Source: Pseudonocardia benzenivorans CB1190 (lineage in GTDB: Bacteria; Actinomycetota; Actinomycetes; Mycobacteriales; Pseudonocardiaceae). From it: a stretch of 64,000 nt of DNA. The first letter of the stretch is position 1. Each line of letters begins with the position of its first letter. The position numbers were made by a program, and so were the translations under genes. The notes beneath the pieces were generated by a model. The model saw only the letters and a program-made list of their open reading frames with translations. It was not told where the DNA came from and did not search any database. Below, one piece after another: positions 18,702 to 27,004 of this stretch. The stretch is from positions 434,001 to 498,000 of the forward strand of contig NC_015312.1 of NCBI RefSeq assembly GCF_000196675.2, given 5' to 3'.

Positions 18702-19544
18702 GTGCCGCCGGTCGAGCCCCCGACCCCGATCGACGACACACCCACGCCCACGGCTGGAAGATCATCACGTCGGCGCTGGTGGTACGCGGGTGCGGCAGTG
18801 GTGCTCGTCGTCGTGGCCGCGCTGCTGGCCTGGTGGCTCGTCCCGGCCGGGCCACCGCCGCTGACCAGGGCCGACGTCGACCAGGCCGTGCAGAACGGGC
18901 TCACCAAGGCCCAGCAGGACGCCGCCGCCGCGCCCGCCGACGCCTCGATCGCCTACCGGACCATCGGCCCGTCGCTGGTCGTCGTGACCTCCGAGCGGCC
19001 GGGCCCGGCGTCCGTCGAGGGCCTGCTGGGCACCGGCGTCGTCGTCTCCGCGAAGGGCCAGGTGCTGACGGCCCTGCACGTCGTCGAGGGGGCCTCGCGC
19101 GTGCAGGTCACGTTCGCCGACGGCACGAAGTCCGACGCCGCGGTCGCGTCGGCCCAGCCCGAGAACGACATCGCGGTGCTGGCGGTGGCCCAGCTCCCGC
19201 AGGTGATCGTGCCCGCGGTGCTCGCGGGGACGCCCGACGTCGGCGAGGCCGTGTTCGCGGTGGGGAACCCGCTCGGGCTCCAGGACAGTCTGTCCGCGGG
19301 TGTGGTCTCCGCGCTCGGCCGGACGATCACCGCACCCGGCGGGGTCACGCTGACGAACCTCATCCAGTTCGACGCCGCGGTCAACCCGGGCAACAGCGGG
19401 GGGCCGCTGGTGAACCGGGCGGGGCAGGTCGTCGGCATCGTCACCGGGCTCGCCAACCCGTCCGACCAGGACTTCTTCGTCGGGATCGGGTTCGCCGTCC
19501 CGATCGCCACCGCCGCCGGGGGCGCCGGCGGACCGCAGCAATAG
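18702..19544 (+). CDS. Membrane-anchored HtrA-type serine protease without a PDZ domain
   Basis: 280 residues: a cytoplasmic Pro-rich tail, one membrane helix (WWYAGAAVVLVVVAALLAWW, residues 26-45), then a trypsin-like S1C domain outside the membrane. The catalytic triad is visible: His126 (TALHVVEG), Asp156 (ENDIAVLAV) and Ser232 (NPGNSGGPLV). The chain ends soon after the barrel, so there is no PDZ domain. GTG 18702 follows TACCCT by 7 bp, suggesting a leaderless transcript. It is followed 8 bp later by moxR, so the protease probably belongs to the MoxR-DUF58-VWA operon and may act in envelope stress or maturation (inference). Confidence 0.9.
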   Translation: MPPVEPPTPIDDTPTPTAGRSSRRRWWYAGAAVVLVVVAALLAWWLVPAGPPPLTRADVDQAVQNGLTKAQQDAAAAPADASIAYRTIGPSLVVVTSERPGPASVEGLLGTGVVVSAKGQVLTALHVVEGASRVQVTFADGTKSDAAVASAQPENDIAVLAVAQLPQVIVPAVLAGTPDVGEAVFAVGNPLGLQDSLSAGVVSALGRTITAPGGVTLTNLIQFDAAVNPGNSGGPLVNRAGQVVGIVTGLANPSDQDFFVGIGFAVPIATAAGGAGGPQQ

Positions 19545-19552
19545 GGGGAGCC

Positions 19553-20545
19553 GTGCCGGAGGAGACGAGCGGGCCGCTGGAGCAGACGCTCTACGAGGTC
19601 AAGAAGACCATCGTCGGGCAGGACGCGCTGCTCGAACGCATGCTCGTCGCGCTGCTCGCCCGCGGCCACCTGCTCGTCGAGGGCGTCCCGGGCCTCGCCA
19701 AGACGATGGCGGTCAAGGCGCTGGCCAACGCCGTCGGCGGGGAGTTCCAGCGGATCCAGTTCACGTCCGACCTGGTGCCGGCCGACGTCGTCGGCACCCG
19801 GATCTTCAACCAGCGCGAGGGCGGGTTCGAGGTCTCGTTCGGGCCGGTGTTCACCAACCTGCTGCTCGCCGACGAGATCAACCGCGCTCCGGCCAAGGTG
19901 CAGAGCGCGCTGCTGGAGGTCATGCAGGAACGACAGGTCACCATCGGACGGGAGAGCTTCCCCGCTCCCGACCCGTTCCTCGTGATGGCCACCCAGAACC
20001 CGATCGAGTCCGAGGGCACCTACCCGCTGCCGGAGGCCCAGCTCGACCGCTTCATGCTCAAGGTCCTCGTCGGTTACCCGAGCGCGACGGAGGAGTTCGT
20101 CGTCGTCGAGCGGATGACGACGCCGCCCGTGTCCACCACCGCGGTGCTCGATCTGGACACGCTGCGCGCCCACCAGCGCGCGACCGAGGCCGTCTACGTC
20201 GACCCGCAGATCATCGAGTACGCGGTGACGCTCGCCGCGGCCACCCGCGACCTGTCCGCAGCCGGGCTCGGTGAGCTCGCGCGCTACGTCTCCTTCGGGG
20301 CGAGCCCGCGGGCGTCGATCAACATGGTGCTGGGGGCGAAGGCGCTGGCGTTCCTGCGCGGGCGTGACTACGCGCTGCCCGGCGACGTCCGGGAGCTCGC
20401 GCGCGACGTGCTGCGCCACCGCATCGTGCTCTCCTACGAGGCGCTGGCCGACGACGTCTCCGCGGACGACCTGCTCGACCGGGTACTGGCCGCCGTCGAG
20501 CAGCCGGAGGTCGAGCCCGTGCGGCGCACGGCCCCGGCGCCGTGA
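19553..20545 (+). CDS. moxR: MoxR-family AAA+ ATPase
   Basis: 330-residue AAA+ chaperone-like ATPase. Walker A GVPGLAKT, Walker B LLADEINRAP, and the sensor region MATQNPIESEGTYPLPEAQ are typical of the MoxR family. Such ATPases work with VWA-domain partners to mature or remodel protein complexes; the VWA and DUF58 partners are the next three genes. GTG 19553 has GGGGGAG upstream. The next gene overlaps its stop by 4 bp. Confidence 0.95.
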   Translation: MPEETSGPLEQTLYEVKKTIVGQDALLERMLVALLARGHLLVEGVPGLAKTMAVKALANAVGGEFQRIQFTSDLVPADVVGTRIFNQREGGFEVSFGPVFTNLLLADEINRAPAKVQSALLEVMQERQVTIGRESFPAPDPFLVMATQNPIESEGTYPLPEAQLDRFMLKVLVGYPSATEEFVVVERMTTPPVSTTAVLDLDTLRAHQRATEAVYVDPQIIEYAVTLAAATRDLSAAGLGELARYVSFGASPRASINMVLGAKALAFLRGRDYALPGDVRELARDVLRHRIVLSYEALADDVSADDLLDRVLAAVEQPEVEPVRRTAPAP

Positions 20546-21432
20546 CGAGCCCTCGCCCGCTCACCCCCGAGCGCGTGCTGCGCAGGCTGGAGTGGCGGGT
20601 GCTGCGCCGGCTCGACGGGCGGCTGCAGGGTGACCATCGGACCGCCTTCCGCGGCACCGGGATCGACGTCGCCGACCTGCGCGAGTACCAGCTCGGCGAC
20701 GACCTGCGCCACATCGACTGGAACGTCACCGCCCGCACCGACGTGACGCACGTCCGCGAGTACCTGGAGGACCGCGAGGTCACCGCCTGGTTGGTGCTCG
20801 ACGGCTCGGCCTCGATGGAGTTCGGGCCGATCGAGCGGCGCAAGCACCTCGTGCTCACCGAGGTGGCGACGGTCCTCGCGCAGCTGCTCTCGCGCGGCGG
20901 GAACCGCGTCGGCGCCCTGCTCTTCGACAGCGCGTTGCGCGAGACGATCCCACCGGGGAGCGGGCGCAACCAGGTGCTGCGCATCCTGTCCCGGCTGCTG
21001 CGGCCGCACGACGGCGCACCGGACGGGACCGACTTGGCGGGCGCGCTGCGGGCCGCGACCGGGATCCTGCGGCGGCGGAGCCTGGTCGTCGTCGTCTCCG
21101 ACTTCCTCGCCGACGACGGCTGGCAGCGCCCGCTCGGCCTGCTCGCCCGGCGCCACGACGTGGTGGCCGTGCAGGTCGTCGACCCGCGCGAGTTCGAGCT
21201 GCCCGCGGCCGGGATGGTCTACGTCGAGGACGCCGAGACCGGTGAGGTCATCCTCGTCGACACCGGAGACGCGGAGTTCCAGGCCCGGCTGCGCGCCGTC
21301 GCCGAGCAACGGCAGGCCGCGCTGGCCGCCGACCTGCGCTCGGCCGGTCTGGACCTGCACACCGTCGGCACCGACGAGGACCTCGTCCGCGCGATGTTCC
21401 GGATCGCCCAGCTGCGCAGGCGGCGACGCTGA
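20542..21432 (+). CDS. DUF58 protein with degenerate VWA-like fold, MoxR partner
   Basis: 296-residue cytosolic protein with the DUF58 core (REYQLGDDLRHIDWNVTART) followed by a VWA-like segment WLVLDGSASMEFG that retains the D-x-S-x-S MIDAS pattern. It starts with GTG overlapping the moxR stop (GTGA), so the two are translationally coupled. DUF58 proteins accompany MoxR ATPases in many bacteria, and the order MoxR-DUF58-VWA matches Rv1479-Rv1481 of mycobacteria. The exact target is unknown. Confidence 0.93.
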   Translation: MTSPRPLTPERVLRRLEWRVLRRLDGRLQGDHRTAFRGTGIDVADLREYQLGDDLRHIDWNVTARTDVTHVREYLEDREVTAWLVLDGSASMEFGPIERRKHLVLTEVATVLAQLLSRGGNRVGALLFDSALRETIPPGSGRNQVLRILSRLLRPHDGAPDGTDLAGALRAATGILRRRSLVVVVSDFLADDGWQRPLGLLARRHDVVAVQVVDPREFELPAAGMVYVEDAETGEVILVDTGDAEFQARLRAVAEQRQAALAADLRSAGLDLHTVGTDEDLVRAMFRIAQLRRRRR

Positions 21433-22430
21433 TGTCGGGGATGACCTTCGCCTGGCCGTGGGCGCTGCTCGGGCTGCTGCTCGTGCCGCTCGTCGTCGTC
21501 GCGTACCTGCGGCAGCAGCAGGCGCGGGCGTCGCGGCGGGCGGCGCTGGCCGAGGTCGGGCTCGTCGCGCCCGCGCCGCGGTCGCCGTGGCGACGCCGGG
21601 TCCCCGTCCTGCTGTTCCTGCTCGCCCTCGTCGTGCTGCTGGTCGGGTTCGCCCGTCCCGAGGCGACGGTGCCGCAGCCGCGCCGGGAGGGCACCGTCGT
21701 GCTCGCCTTCGACGTGTCGGGGAGCATGGCCGCCACCGACATCGCGCCGACCCGGCTCGAGGCCGCGAAGGCGGCGGCGCGCGGGTTCGTGCAACGGCAG
21801 CCCGCGGCGGTGCGCATCGGGATCGTCGCCTTCGGGGCCACGGGCCTGGTCACCCAGCAGCCGACGTCCGACCGCGCGAGCGTCGTCGCCGCGATCGACC
21901 GGCTGAGCCCGCAGGGCGGGACCGCGCTCGGCGGCGGCCTGCAGACGGCGCTCGGCGCGATCGTCGGCAAACCGGTCGTCGTGCCCGGGTCGGACCCGGG
22001 CGGCGGCCCCGAGCCGTCCGGCCCGGACCTGGGCTACCACGGGTCCGCGGCCGTCGTGCTGCTCACCGACGGGGAGAACACGGCGCAGCCCGATCCGCTG
22101 CAGGTCGCCGACATCGCCTCGACGGCCGGGGTGAAGGTCTACCCGATCGGGCTGGGCAGCCCCGCGGGCACGGTGCTGCAGATCGACGGCTTCCAGATCG
22201 CGACGAGGCTCGACGAGCCGCTGCTGCAGCAGATCGCCGACCGGACCGACGGCAGGTACTTCGCCGCGTCCGACCCGGCCGCGCTCGCCGCGGTGTACGA
22301 CGCCGTCGAGCTGGAGTGGACGGTGCAGGCCGAGCACATCGAGGTGACCGCGCTGTTCGCGCTCGCCGCCGTGCTCCTCGCGGTCGCCGGCGCGGGGCTG
22401 TCGCTGGCCTGGACCGGGCGGGTGGTGTGA
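21432..22430 (+). CDS. BatA-like membrane protein with VWA domain
   Basis: 332 residues. Two N-terminal membrane helices (ALLGLLLVPLVVVAYL and VPVLLFLLALVVLLVGFA) are followed by a VWA domain with an intact metal-ion-dependent adhesion site, AFDVSGSMAATD, and a final helix (LFALAAVLLAVAGAGLSLAW). The ATG shares its first base with the DUF58 stop (TGATG). This layout is that of Bat-type aerotolerance proteins. It is the first of two tandem paralogues and a likely partner of MoxR. Confidence 0.93.
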   Translation: MSGMTFAWPWALLGLLLVPLVVVAYLRQQQARASRRAALAEVGLVAPAPRSPWRRRVPVLLFLLALVVLLVGFARPEATVPQPRREGTVVLAFDVSGSMAATDIAPTRLEAAKAAARGFVQRQPAAVRIGIVAFGATGLVTQQPTSDRASVVAAIDRLSPQGGTALGGGLQTALGAIVGKPVVVPGSDPGGGPEPSGPDLGYHGSAAVVLLTDGENTAQPDPLQVADIASTAGVKVYPIGLGSPAGTVLQIDGFQIATRLDEPLLQQIADRTDGRYFAASDPAALAAVYDAVELEWTVQAEHIEVTALFALAAVLLAVAGAGLSLAWTGRVV

Positions 22431-22431
22431 C

Positions 22432-23520
22432 GTGAGTCTGCAGTGGCCCTGGTTGCTGACGACGCTCGTGCTCGTCCCGCTCCTGCTCGCGCTGTACCTG
22501 TGGCAGCTGCGCAGGCGGCGCCGCCAGGCGGTCCGCTACTCCAGCCTCGCGCTCGTGCGGGCCGCCGCGCCGCGCCGGGCGGGCTGGAAGCGGCACGCCG
22601 CGCTGGCCCTCGTGCTGGCCGCGCTCGCGTTCCTCGGCCTGGGGGCCGCGCGGCCGACCGTCGGGGTCGACGTGCCGGTGTCGCAGTCGGCCGTCATCGT
22701 CGCGCTCGACGTCTCGGGCTCGATGTGCTCGACCGACGTCGTACCGAACCGGCTGGCCGCGGCGCAGGAGGCGGTCCGCCGCTTCGTCGAGGAGCAGGAC
22801 TCCGGCACCCGCATCGGGCTCGTCGTGTTCTCCGGGTTTGCGGAGCTCGCCGTGGCACCCACGACCGACCGCGACGCGATCACCCGGGCGCTCGACGGCC
22901 TCACGACCGGCCGCGGCACGACGGTCGGCTCCGCGATCCTCAAGTCCGTCGACGCGATCTCCGAGATCGACCCCGATGTCGCGCCGTCCGATCCCGCCCC
23001 CGGCACGGTGCCGCCGCCACCGCGGGCGCCCGGCACCTACGCGCCCGAGATCGTCGTGCTGCTCACCGACGGCGCCAACACCACCGGCGTCACCCCGGAG
23101 GACGCGGCGAAGACGGCCGCCGAGCGCGGGGTGCGCGTGTACCCGATCGGCTTCGGCACCGATGAGCCGTCGTCGATGGTGTGTTCGGCCGCGCAGCTGG
23201 GGCGCAGCTCGGACGGCGCGTTCGGGGGCTTCGGCGGCTACGCGGGTCCCAGCGGCGGCAGCGGTGGTGGCGGCGGCGGTGGGCGCGGCTACCTCGTCGC
23301 CGACGAGGGATCGTTGCAGCAGGTCGCCGACACCACCGGCGGCCGGTACTTCGCCGCCGCCGACGCCGACCGGCTGCAGACCGTGCTCGCCGACCTGCCG
23401 CGCACCGTCGACATCCAGCACCGGGACGTCGAGATCAGCGTGTTCCTCGTCGGGCTCGCGGCGCTGGCGCTGCTCGCCGCGGGCTGGGCCGCCGCCCGGT
23501 GGACGGCCTTCCCGGACTGA
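22432..23520 (+). CDS. BatA/BatB-like membrane protein with VWA domain, second paralogue
   Basis: 362 residues with the same layout as the preceding gene: two N-terminal helices, a VWA domain with ALDVSGSMCSTD, and a C-terminal helix (VFLVGLAALALLAAGWAAA). It differs by a long glycine-rich loop (around residues 265-285, GGFGGYAGPSGGSGGGGGGG) inserted within the VWA domain. GTG 22432 lies one base after the previous stop. Last gene of the htrA-moxR operon. Confidence 0.92.
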   Translation: MSLQWPWLLTTLVLVPLLLALYLWQLRRRRRQAVRYSSLALVRAAAPRRAGWKRHAALALVLAALAFLGLGAARPTVGVDVPVSQSAVIVALDVSGSMCSTDVVPNRLAAAQEAVRRFVEEQDSGTRIGLVVFSGFAELAVAPTTDRDAITRALDGLTTGRGTTVGSAILKSVDAISEIDPDVAPSDPAPGTVPPPPRAPGTYAPEIVVLLTDGANTTGVTPEDAAKTAAERGVRVYPIGFGTDEPSSMVCSAAQLGRSSDGAFGGFGGYAGPSGGSGGGGGGGRGYLVADEGSLQQVADTTGGRYFAAADADRLQTVLADLPRTVDIQHRDVEISVFLVGLAALALLAAGWAAARWTAFPD

Positions 23521-23550
23521 CCGCCGCCGGCGGCAGGGCATGCTGGCCGG

Positions 23551-23979
23551 GTGTCCGACGACGATCTCGTGGTGCGCCGGGGCTGGGTCGTGCCCGGCCG
23601 CGAGTTGCACTGGCGCTTCTCCCGCGCCTCCGGACCGGGCGGGCAGGGCGTGAACACGACGGACTCGCGCGTCGAGCTGTCCTACGACCTCGCCGCCGCA
23701 CCCGGCGTTCCCGAGCATCTGCGCGACCGCGCGCTGCGCCGGCTCGGGCACCGGCTCGTCGACGGGGTGGTGACGGTCGTCGCGTCGGAACGGCGCAGCC
23801 AGCTGCGCAACCGCGAGGCCGCCAGGGAACGGCTCGCGGCGCTGCTGCGCGAGGCGTCGGACCCCGACCCGCCGACGCGGCGCCCCACCAAGCCGTCGGC
23901 CGGGGCGAGGCGGCGCAGGCTCGACGCCAAGACGAGGCGCGGTGCGATCAAGAAGCTCCGCGGCAGGCCCGACGAGTAG
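23551..23979 (+). CDS. arfB: Peptidyl-tRNA hydrolase ArfB (stalled-ribosome rescue)
   Basis: 142-residue release-factor-like protein. It has the catalytic GGQ motif in SGPGGQGVNTTDSRVEL and a basic C-terminal tail (ARRRRLDAKTRRGAIKKLRG) that in this family enters the empty mRNA channel. It hydrolyses peptidyl-tRNA on ribosomes stalled without a stop codon. Length matches the E. coli protein. GTG 23551 is preceded by CATGCT at 6 bp, so the message may be leaderless. Confidence 0.95.
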   Translation: MSDDDLVVRRGWVVPGRELHWRFSRASGPGGQGVNTTDSRVELSYDLAAAPGVPEHLRDRALRRLGHRLVDGVVTVVASERRSQLRNREAARERLAALLREASDPDPPTRRPTKPSAGARRRRLDAKTRRGAIKKLRGRPDE

Positions 23980-23980
23980 G

Positions 23981-24064
23981 TATCGTGGTGCCCGGTGTGC
24001 CGGGAAGTCTGGTCGGCGTGTCGTTCGCGACCTCGCAAACCACCCGATCGGAGCCGGAACCGCC
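23981..24064 (+). promoter_or_regulatory. Structured 5' leader of nhaA (candidate cis-regulatory RNA)
   Basis: TATCGT (23981-23986) overlaps the arfB end and could be a -10 element. The short leader that follows can fold: GTGGT near its 5' end pairs with ACCAC near 24039-24043, enclosing GCCG/CGGC (around the GGGAAGTCTGG loop) and GTCG/CGAC hairpins. Structured leaders upstream of nhaA are known in other bacteria (nhaA RNA motifs), but I could not match this one to a family. Confidence 0.35.
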
Positions 24065-25285
24065 GTGATCGTCCGCCGCCTGAAGGCCAGCCTCGGCGAG
24101 CCCGTCTCCGAGCTCGCCCGCTACCTGCGCACCGAGACCGTCGGCGGGATCATCCTGCTCGCGGCCACGGCCGTCGCCCTGATCTGGGCGAACTCGCCGT
24201 GGCGTGACACGTACACCGCGGTGCGCGACGCCCGGATCGGCATCCCGGCCCTGCACCTCGACCTCACCGTCGCGCAGTGGGCGACCGACGGCCTGCTCGC
24301 GGTCTTCTTCTTCGTCGTCGGGCTGGAGCTCAAGCGCGAGCTGGTCGTGGGGGAGCTGTCGTCGACGCGGCGGGCCCTGCTCCCGGTCGCCGCCGCGCTC
24401 GGCGGGATGGTCGTGCCCGCGGGAGTGGCGCTGCTCGTCGGCCGCGGGGCGCCGGGGATGGAACAGGCGTGGGCCATCCCCGTGGCGACGGACATCGCGT
24501 TCGCGCTGGGGGTGCTGGCGCTCGCCGGATCGTCGTGGCCCTCCACGGCGCGCATCTTCCTGCTGGGCCTCGCGGTCGCCGACGACCTGGGCGCGATCCT
24601 CGTCATCGCGATCGTGTTCTCGGCCGGCATCGACGCGGTCGCCCTGCTCGTCGCCGCGGCGGCCGCCGCGGCCTACTGGTTCCTGCAGCGCAGGAGGGTG
24701 CGCGCCTGGTGGCTCTACGTGCCCCTCGCGCTGGTCATGTGGGCGGCGCTGCACGAGGCCGGGGTGCACGCCACGATCGCCGGCGTCGCGCTCGGCCTGC
24801 TGACCCGGGTGCGGCCCGACCCCGGCGAGGAGCACGCCCCGGCGATCCGGCTCGAGCACCGGTTGCAGCCGTGGTCGGCGGGCGTCTGCGTCCCCCTGTT
24901 CGCGCTGTTCGCCGCGGGGGTCCCGCTGGGCGCGCAGGCGCTGCGCACCGTCGTCACCGATCCGGTGCCGCTCTCGGTGATGGCCGGCCTGCTCGTCGGG
25001 AAGGTCGTCGGCATCTTCGGGGTGTCGACGCTGGTCACCCGCCTGGTGCCGGCCGCGGCGCCGCGCGGCCTCGGGCGCCGCGACATGCTCGCCGTCTCGA
25101 TGCTCGGCGGGGTGGGCTTCACCGTCAGCCTGCTGATCGCCGAGCTCTCGCTCGCCGACCTGCCGGCGACGGCCGAGGCCGCGAAGGCGGCGGTGCTGCT
25201 CGCCAGCACTGCCGCCGCGTTGATCGCCGCCGCGATGCTCGCGCGGCGGGGCCGCGTCCACAAGCGAGCCCGTCCTCCCGGCTAG
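24065..25285 (+). CDS. nhaA: Na+/H+ antiporter NhaA
   Basis: 406-residue polytopic membrane protein exchanging internal Na+ for external protons. Conserved NhaA elements are visible: VGGIILLAATAVALIWANSP, FFFVGLELKRELVVGEL, VATDIAFALGVLAL, and the ion-binding double aspartate in GLAVADDLGAILVIA. The C-terminal half contains GGVGFTVSLLIAELSL. GTG 24065 has GGAG upstream. A longer upstream frame would overlap arfB and is not supported. The leader before it may be regulatory. Confidence 0.95.
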   Translation: MIVRRLKASLGEPVSELARYLRTETVGGIILLAATAVALIWANSPWRDTYTAVRDARIGIPALHLDLTVAQWATDGLLAVFFFVVGLELKRELVVGELSSTRRALLPVAAALGGMVVPAGVALLVGRGAPGMEQAWAIPVATDIAFALGVLALAGSSWPSTARIFLLGLAVADDLGAILVIAIVFSAGIDAVALLVAAAAAAAYWFLQRRRVRAWWLYVPLALVMWAALHEAGVHATIAGVALGLLTRVRPDPGEEHAPAIRLEHRLQPWSAGVCVPLFALFAAGVPLGAQALRTVVTDPVPLSVMAGLLVGKVVGIFGVSTLVTRLVPAAAPRGLGRRDMLAVSMLGGVGFTVSLLIAELSLADLPATAEAAKAAVLLASTAAALIAAAMLARRGRVHKRARPPG

Positions 25286-25460
25286 GTGTCAGCTAGGCGC
25301 CACGTCTCCGTCTCGTCACGACCGGATGACGGGCGCGCCTGAACGGGCACCGCCCATGCGCGCGTGGCACGATGGGTTCCCGATCACGACCGGTCACCGG
25401 GCCCCCGAGCCCCGATGGCCGTCGCCGACGATCGGTCACGAGCACGGCACGACGAGCACA

Positions 25461-25492
25461 ACATCGATCGCGCACGACATCGATCGAGCACG
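25461..25492. repeat. Two 16-bp tandem repeats containing ATCGATCG
   Basis: ACATCGATCGCGCACG and ACATCGATCGAGCACG lie directly head to tail and differ at one base. They sit in the 243-bp gap before the holin-X gene, 37 bp upstream of its GTG. Each unit holds the palindrome CGATCG. A regulator binding site is plausible. The rest of the gap (25286-25460) shows no gene. Confidence 0.5.
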
Positions 25493-25528
25493 ACACTGAC
25501 CCAGCAGGACAGAAGAAGGGGACCCGCG

Positions 25529-26014
25529 GTGGCCAGCCCGACCAACACCGGCGGCACGGACGTTCCGCCTGTGCTGCCCTCGATCCCGCTGTCCGCCGAC
25601 CCGGTCCGGCCGGAGGACCAGTCGGTCGGCGGCCTCGTCAAGGACGTCACGACGCACCTGTCGTCGCTGGTCCGCTCCGAGGTGGAGCTGGCCAAGGCGG
25701 AGGTGACCTCCGAGGTCAAGAAGGGGGTGCAGGGCAGCATCTTCTTCATCGTCGCGCTGACGATCGTGCTGTTCAGCCTGTTCTTCTTCTTCTTCGCCCT
25801 CGCCGAGCTGCTCGCCATCTGGCTCAACCGGGCGGCCGCCTTCGCCATCGTCTTCGGCCTGATGATCCTCGTCGCGGGCCTCTTCGCCCTGCTGGGCTAC
25901 CTGCGCGTGCGTAGGATCCGCAAGCCGGAGCGGACGATCTCGAGCCTCAAGGACACTGCGCAGGTCCTCGGCAGCCGCGGGCGACCGGGCGAGAACACCC
26001 CCGAGCTGACCTGA
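25529..26014 (+). CDS. Actinobacterial holin-X-type membrane protein (Rv3669-like)
   Basis: 161 residues. A polar N-terminus is followed by an amphipathic helix (VKDVTTHLSSLVRSEVELAK) and two membrane helices (SIFFIVALTIVLFSLFFFFF and AAFAIVFGLMILVAGLFALL). This is the putative actinobacterial holin-X layout (phage_holin_3_6). There is no evidence of phage genes nearby, so a housekeeping envelope role is more likely than lysis. GTG 25529 has AAGGGG upstream. The following hydrolase starts 3 bp after its stop, the same pair as Rv3669-Rv3670. Confidence 0.85.
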   Translation: MASPTNTGGTDVPPVLPSIPLSADPVRPEDQSVGGLVKDVTTHLSSLVRSEVELAKAEVTSEVKKGVQGSIFFIVALTIVLFSLFFFFFALAELLAIWLNRAAAFAIVFGLMILVAGLFALLGYLRVRRIRKPERTISSLKDTAQVLGSRGRPGENTPELT

Positions 26015-26017
26015 CGG

Positions 26018-27004
26018 GTGGCCAGACGGCGGGGACCGGACCCGTCGGTCGTCCGGGTCCCGGGGCCGTGGACCCACCGTGACGTCTCGGCCAACGGCAT
26101 CAGGCTGCACGTCGCCGAGAGCGGCACCGGCCCGCTCGTCGTGTTGCTGCACGGCTTCCCGGAGACCTGGTGGACGTGGCGCCACCAGCTGCCGGACCTC
26201 GCCGCGGCCGGGTACCGCGTCGTCGCCGTCGACCTGCGCGGATACGGCGACTCCGACAAGCCGCCGCGCGGCTACGACCTCTGGACGCTCGCAGGAGACG
26301 TCGCCGGACTGATCCGGGCGCTCGGCGAGGAGCGCGCCACCGTCGTCGGCCACGGGTGGGGCGGGCTGATCGGCTGGACGCTCACGGCCCTGCACCCGCG
26401 GCAGGTGCGCGGGCTCGTCGCCGTCGGCGCACCGCACCCGCTCGCGCTGCGCCGTGCCGTCTGGCGCGATCCGGCGGGCCAGGGCCGGGCGACGGCCTCC
26501 TACGCGCTGGGGTTCCAGCTGCCGCGGTTGCCCGAACGATCCCTGCGTGCCGACGACGGCGCGCGGGTCGAACGGCTGATGCGCGCGTGGGCCGGCGCCG
26601 GGTGGGCGGCCACCGACGACTTCGCGCAGGCCGTGGCGCACAACAGGTCCGCGATCCGGATCACGACGGTCGCGCACTGCTCGATGGAGTACTACCGCTG
26701 GGCGTGGCGCTCCCAGCTGCGGGCCGACGGCCGCCGTTTCGCCGCCGCGGTGGCCCGGCCCGCCGACGTCCCCGTGCTGCAGGTCCACGGGGCCGACGAC
26801 CCCTGCCTGCTCACCTCGACCGCGCGCGGATCCGCGCGCTGGGCCGGTCCGGCGCTGCGCACCCACGTGCTCGACGGCGTCGGCCACTTCCCGCACGAGG
26901 AGCGTCCCGCGGCGGTCCGGGAGCTCCTGCGCGAGCACCTCAGGGAGACGGCAGGGGAGCCAGGGCGGCCCGGGCAGCGACCGCCGTGTCCGGATGGTCG
27001 CTGA
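26018..27004 (+). CDS. Alpha/beta hydrolase, EphE-like, with altered nucleophile elbow
   Basis: 328 residues with the epoxide-hydrolase-type alpha/beta fold: oxyanion motif HGFPETW, the region VVAVDLRGYGDSDKP, a lid with YYRWAWR, the acid loop HGADDP and the histidine loop GVGHFPHEE. At the nucleophile elbow the sequence is GHGWGG (Gly113) where active epoxide hydrolases have GHDWGG. Without the aspartate nucleophile, normal epoxide hydrolysis is not expected; a different chemistry or a pseudoenzyme are the alternatives. By position it corresponds to ephE (Rv3670). Its last 65 bp overlap the 3' end of the converging phosphodiesterase gene. Confidence 0.85.
   Translation: MARRRGPDPSVVRVPGPWTHRDVSANGIRLHVAESGTGPLVVLLHGFPETWWTWRHQLPDLAAAGYRVVAVDLRGYGDSDKPPRGYDLWTLAGDVAGLIRALGEERATVVGHGWGGLIGWTLTALHPRQVRGLVAVGAPHPLALRRAVWRDPAGQGRATASYALGFQLPRLPERSLRADDGARVERLMRAWAGAGWAATDDFAQAVAHNRSAIRITTVAHCSMEYYRWAWRSQLRADGRRFAAAVARPADVPVLQVHGADDPCLLTSTARGSARWAGPALRTHVLDGVGHFPHEERPAAVRELLREHLRETAGEPGRPGQRPPCPDGR

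Noticed and set aside
25529..26014. Holin-X gene as evidence of a prophage.
   Set aside because: No phage genes flank it and the pair with the EphE-like hydrolase is conserved in mycobacteria; a chromosomal envelope role is likelier.
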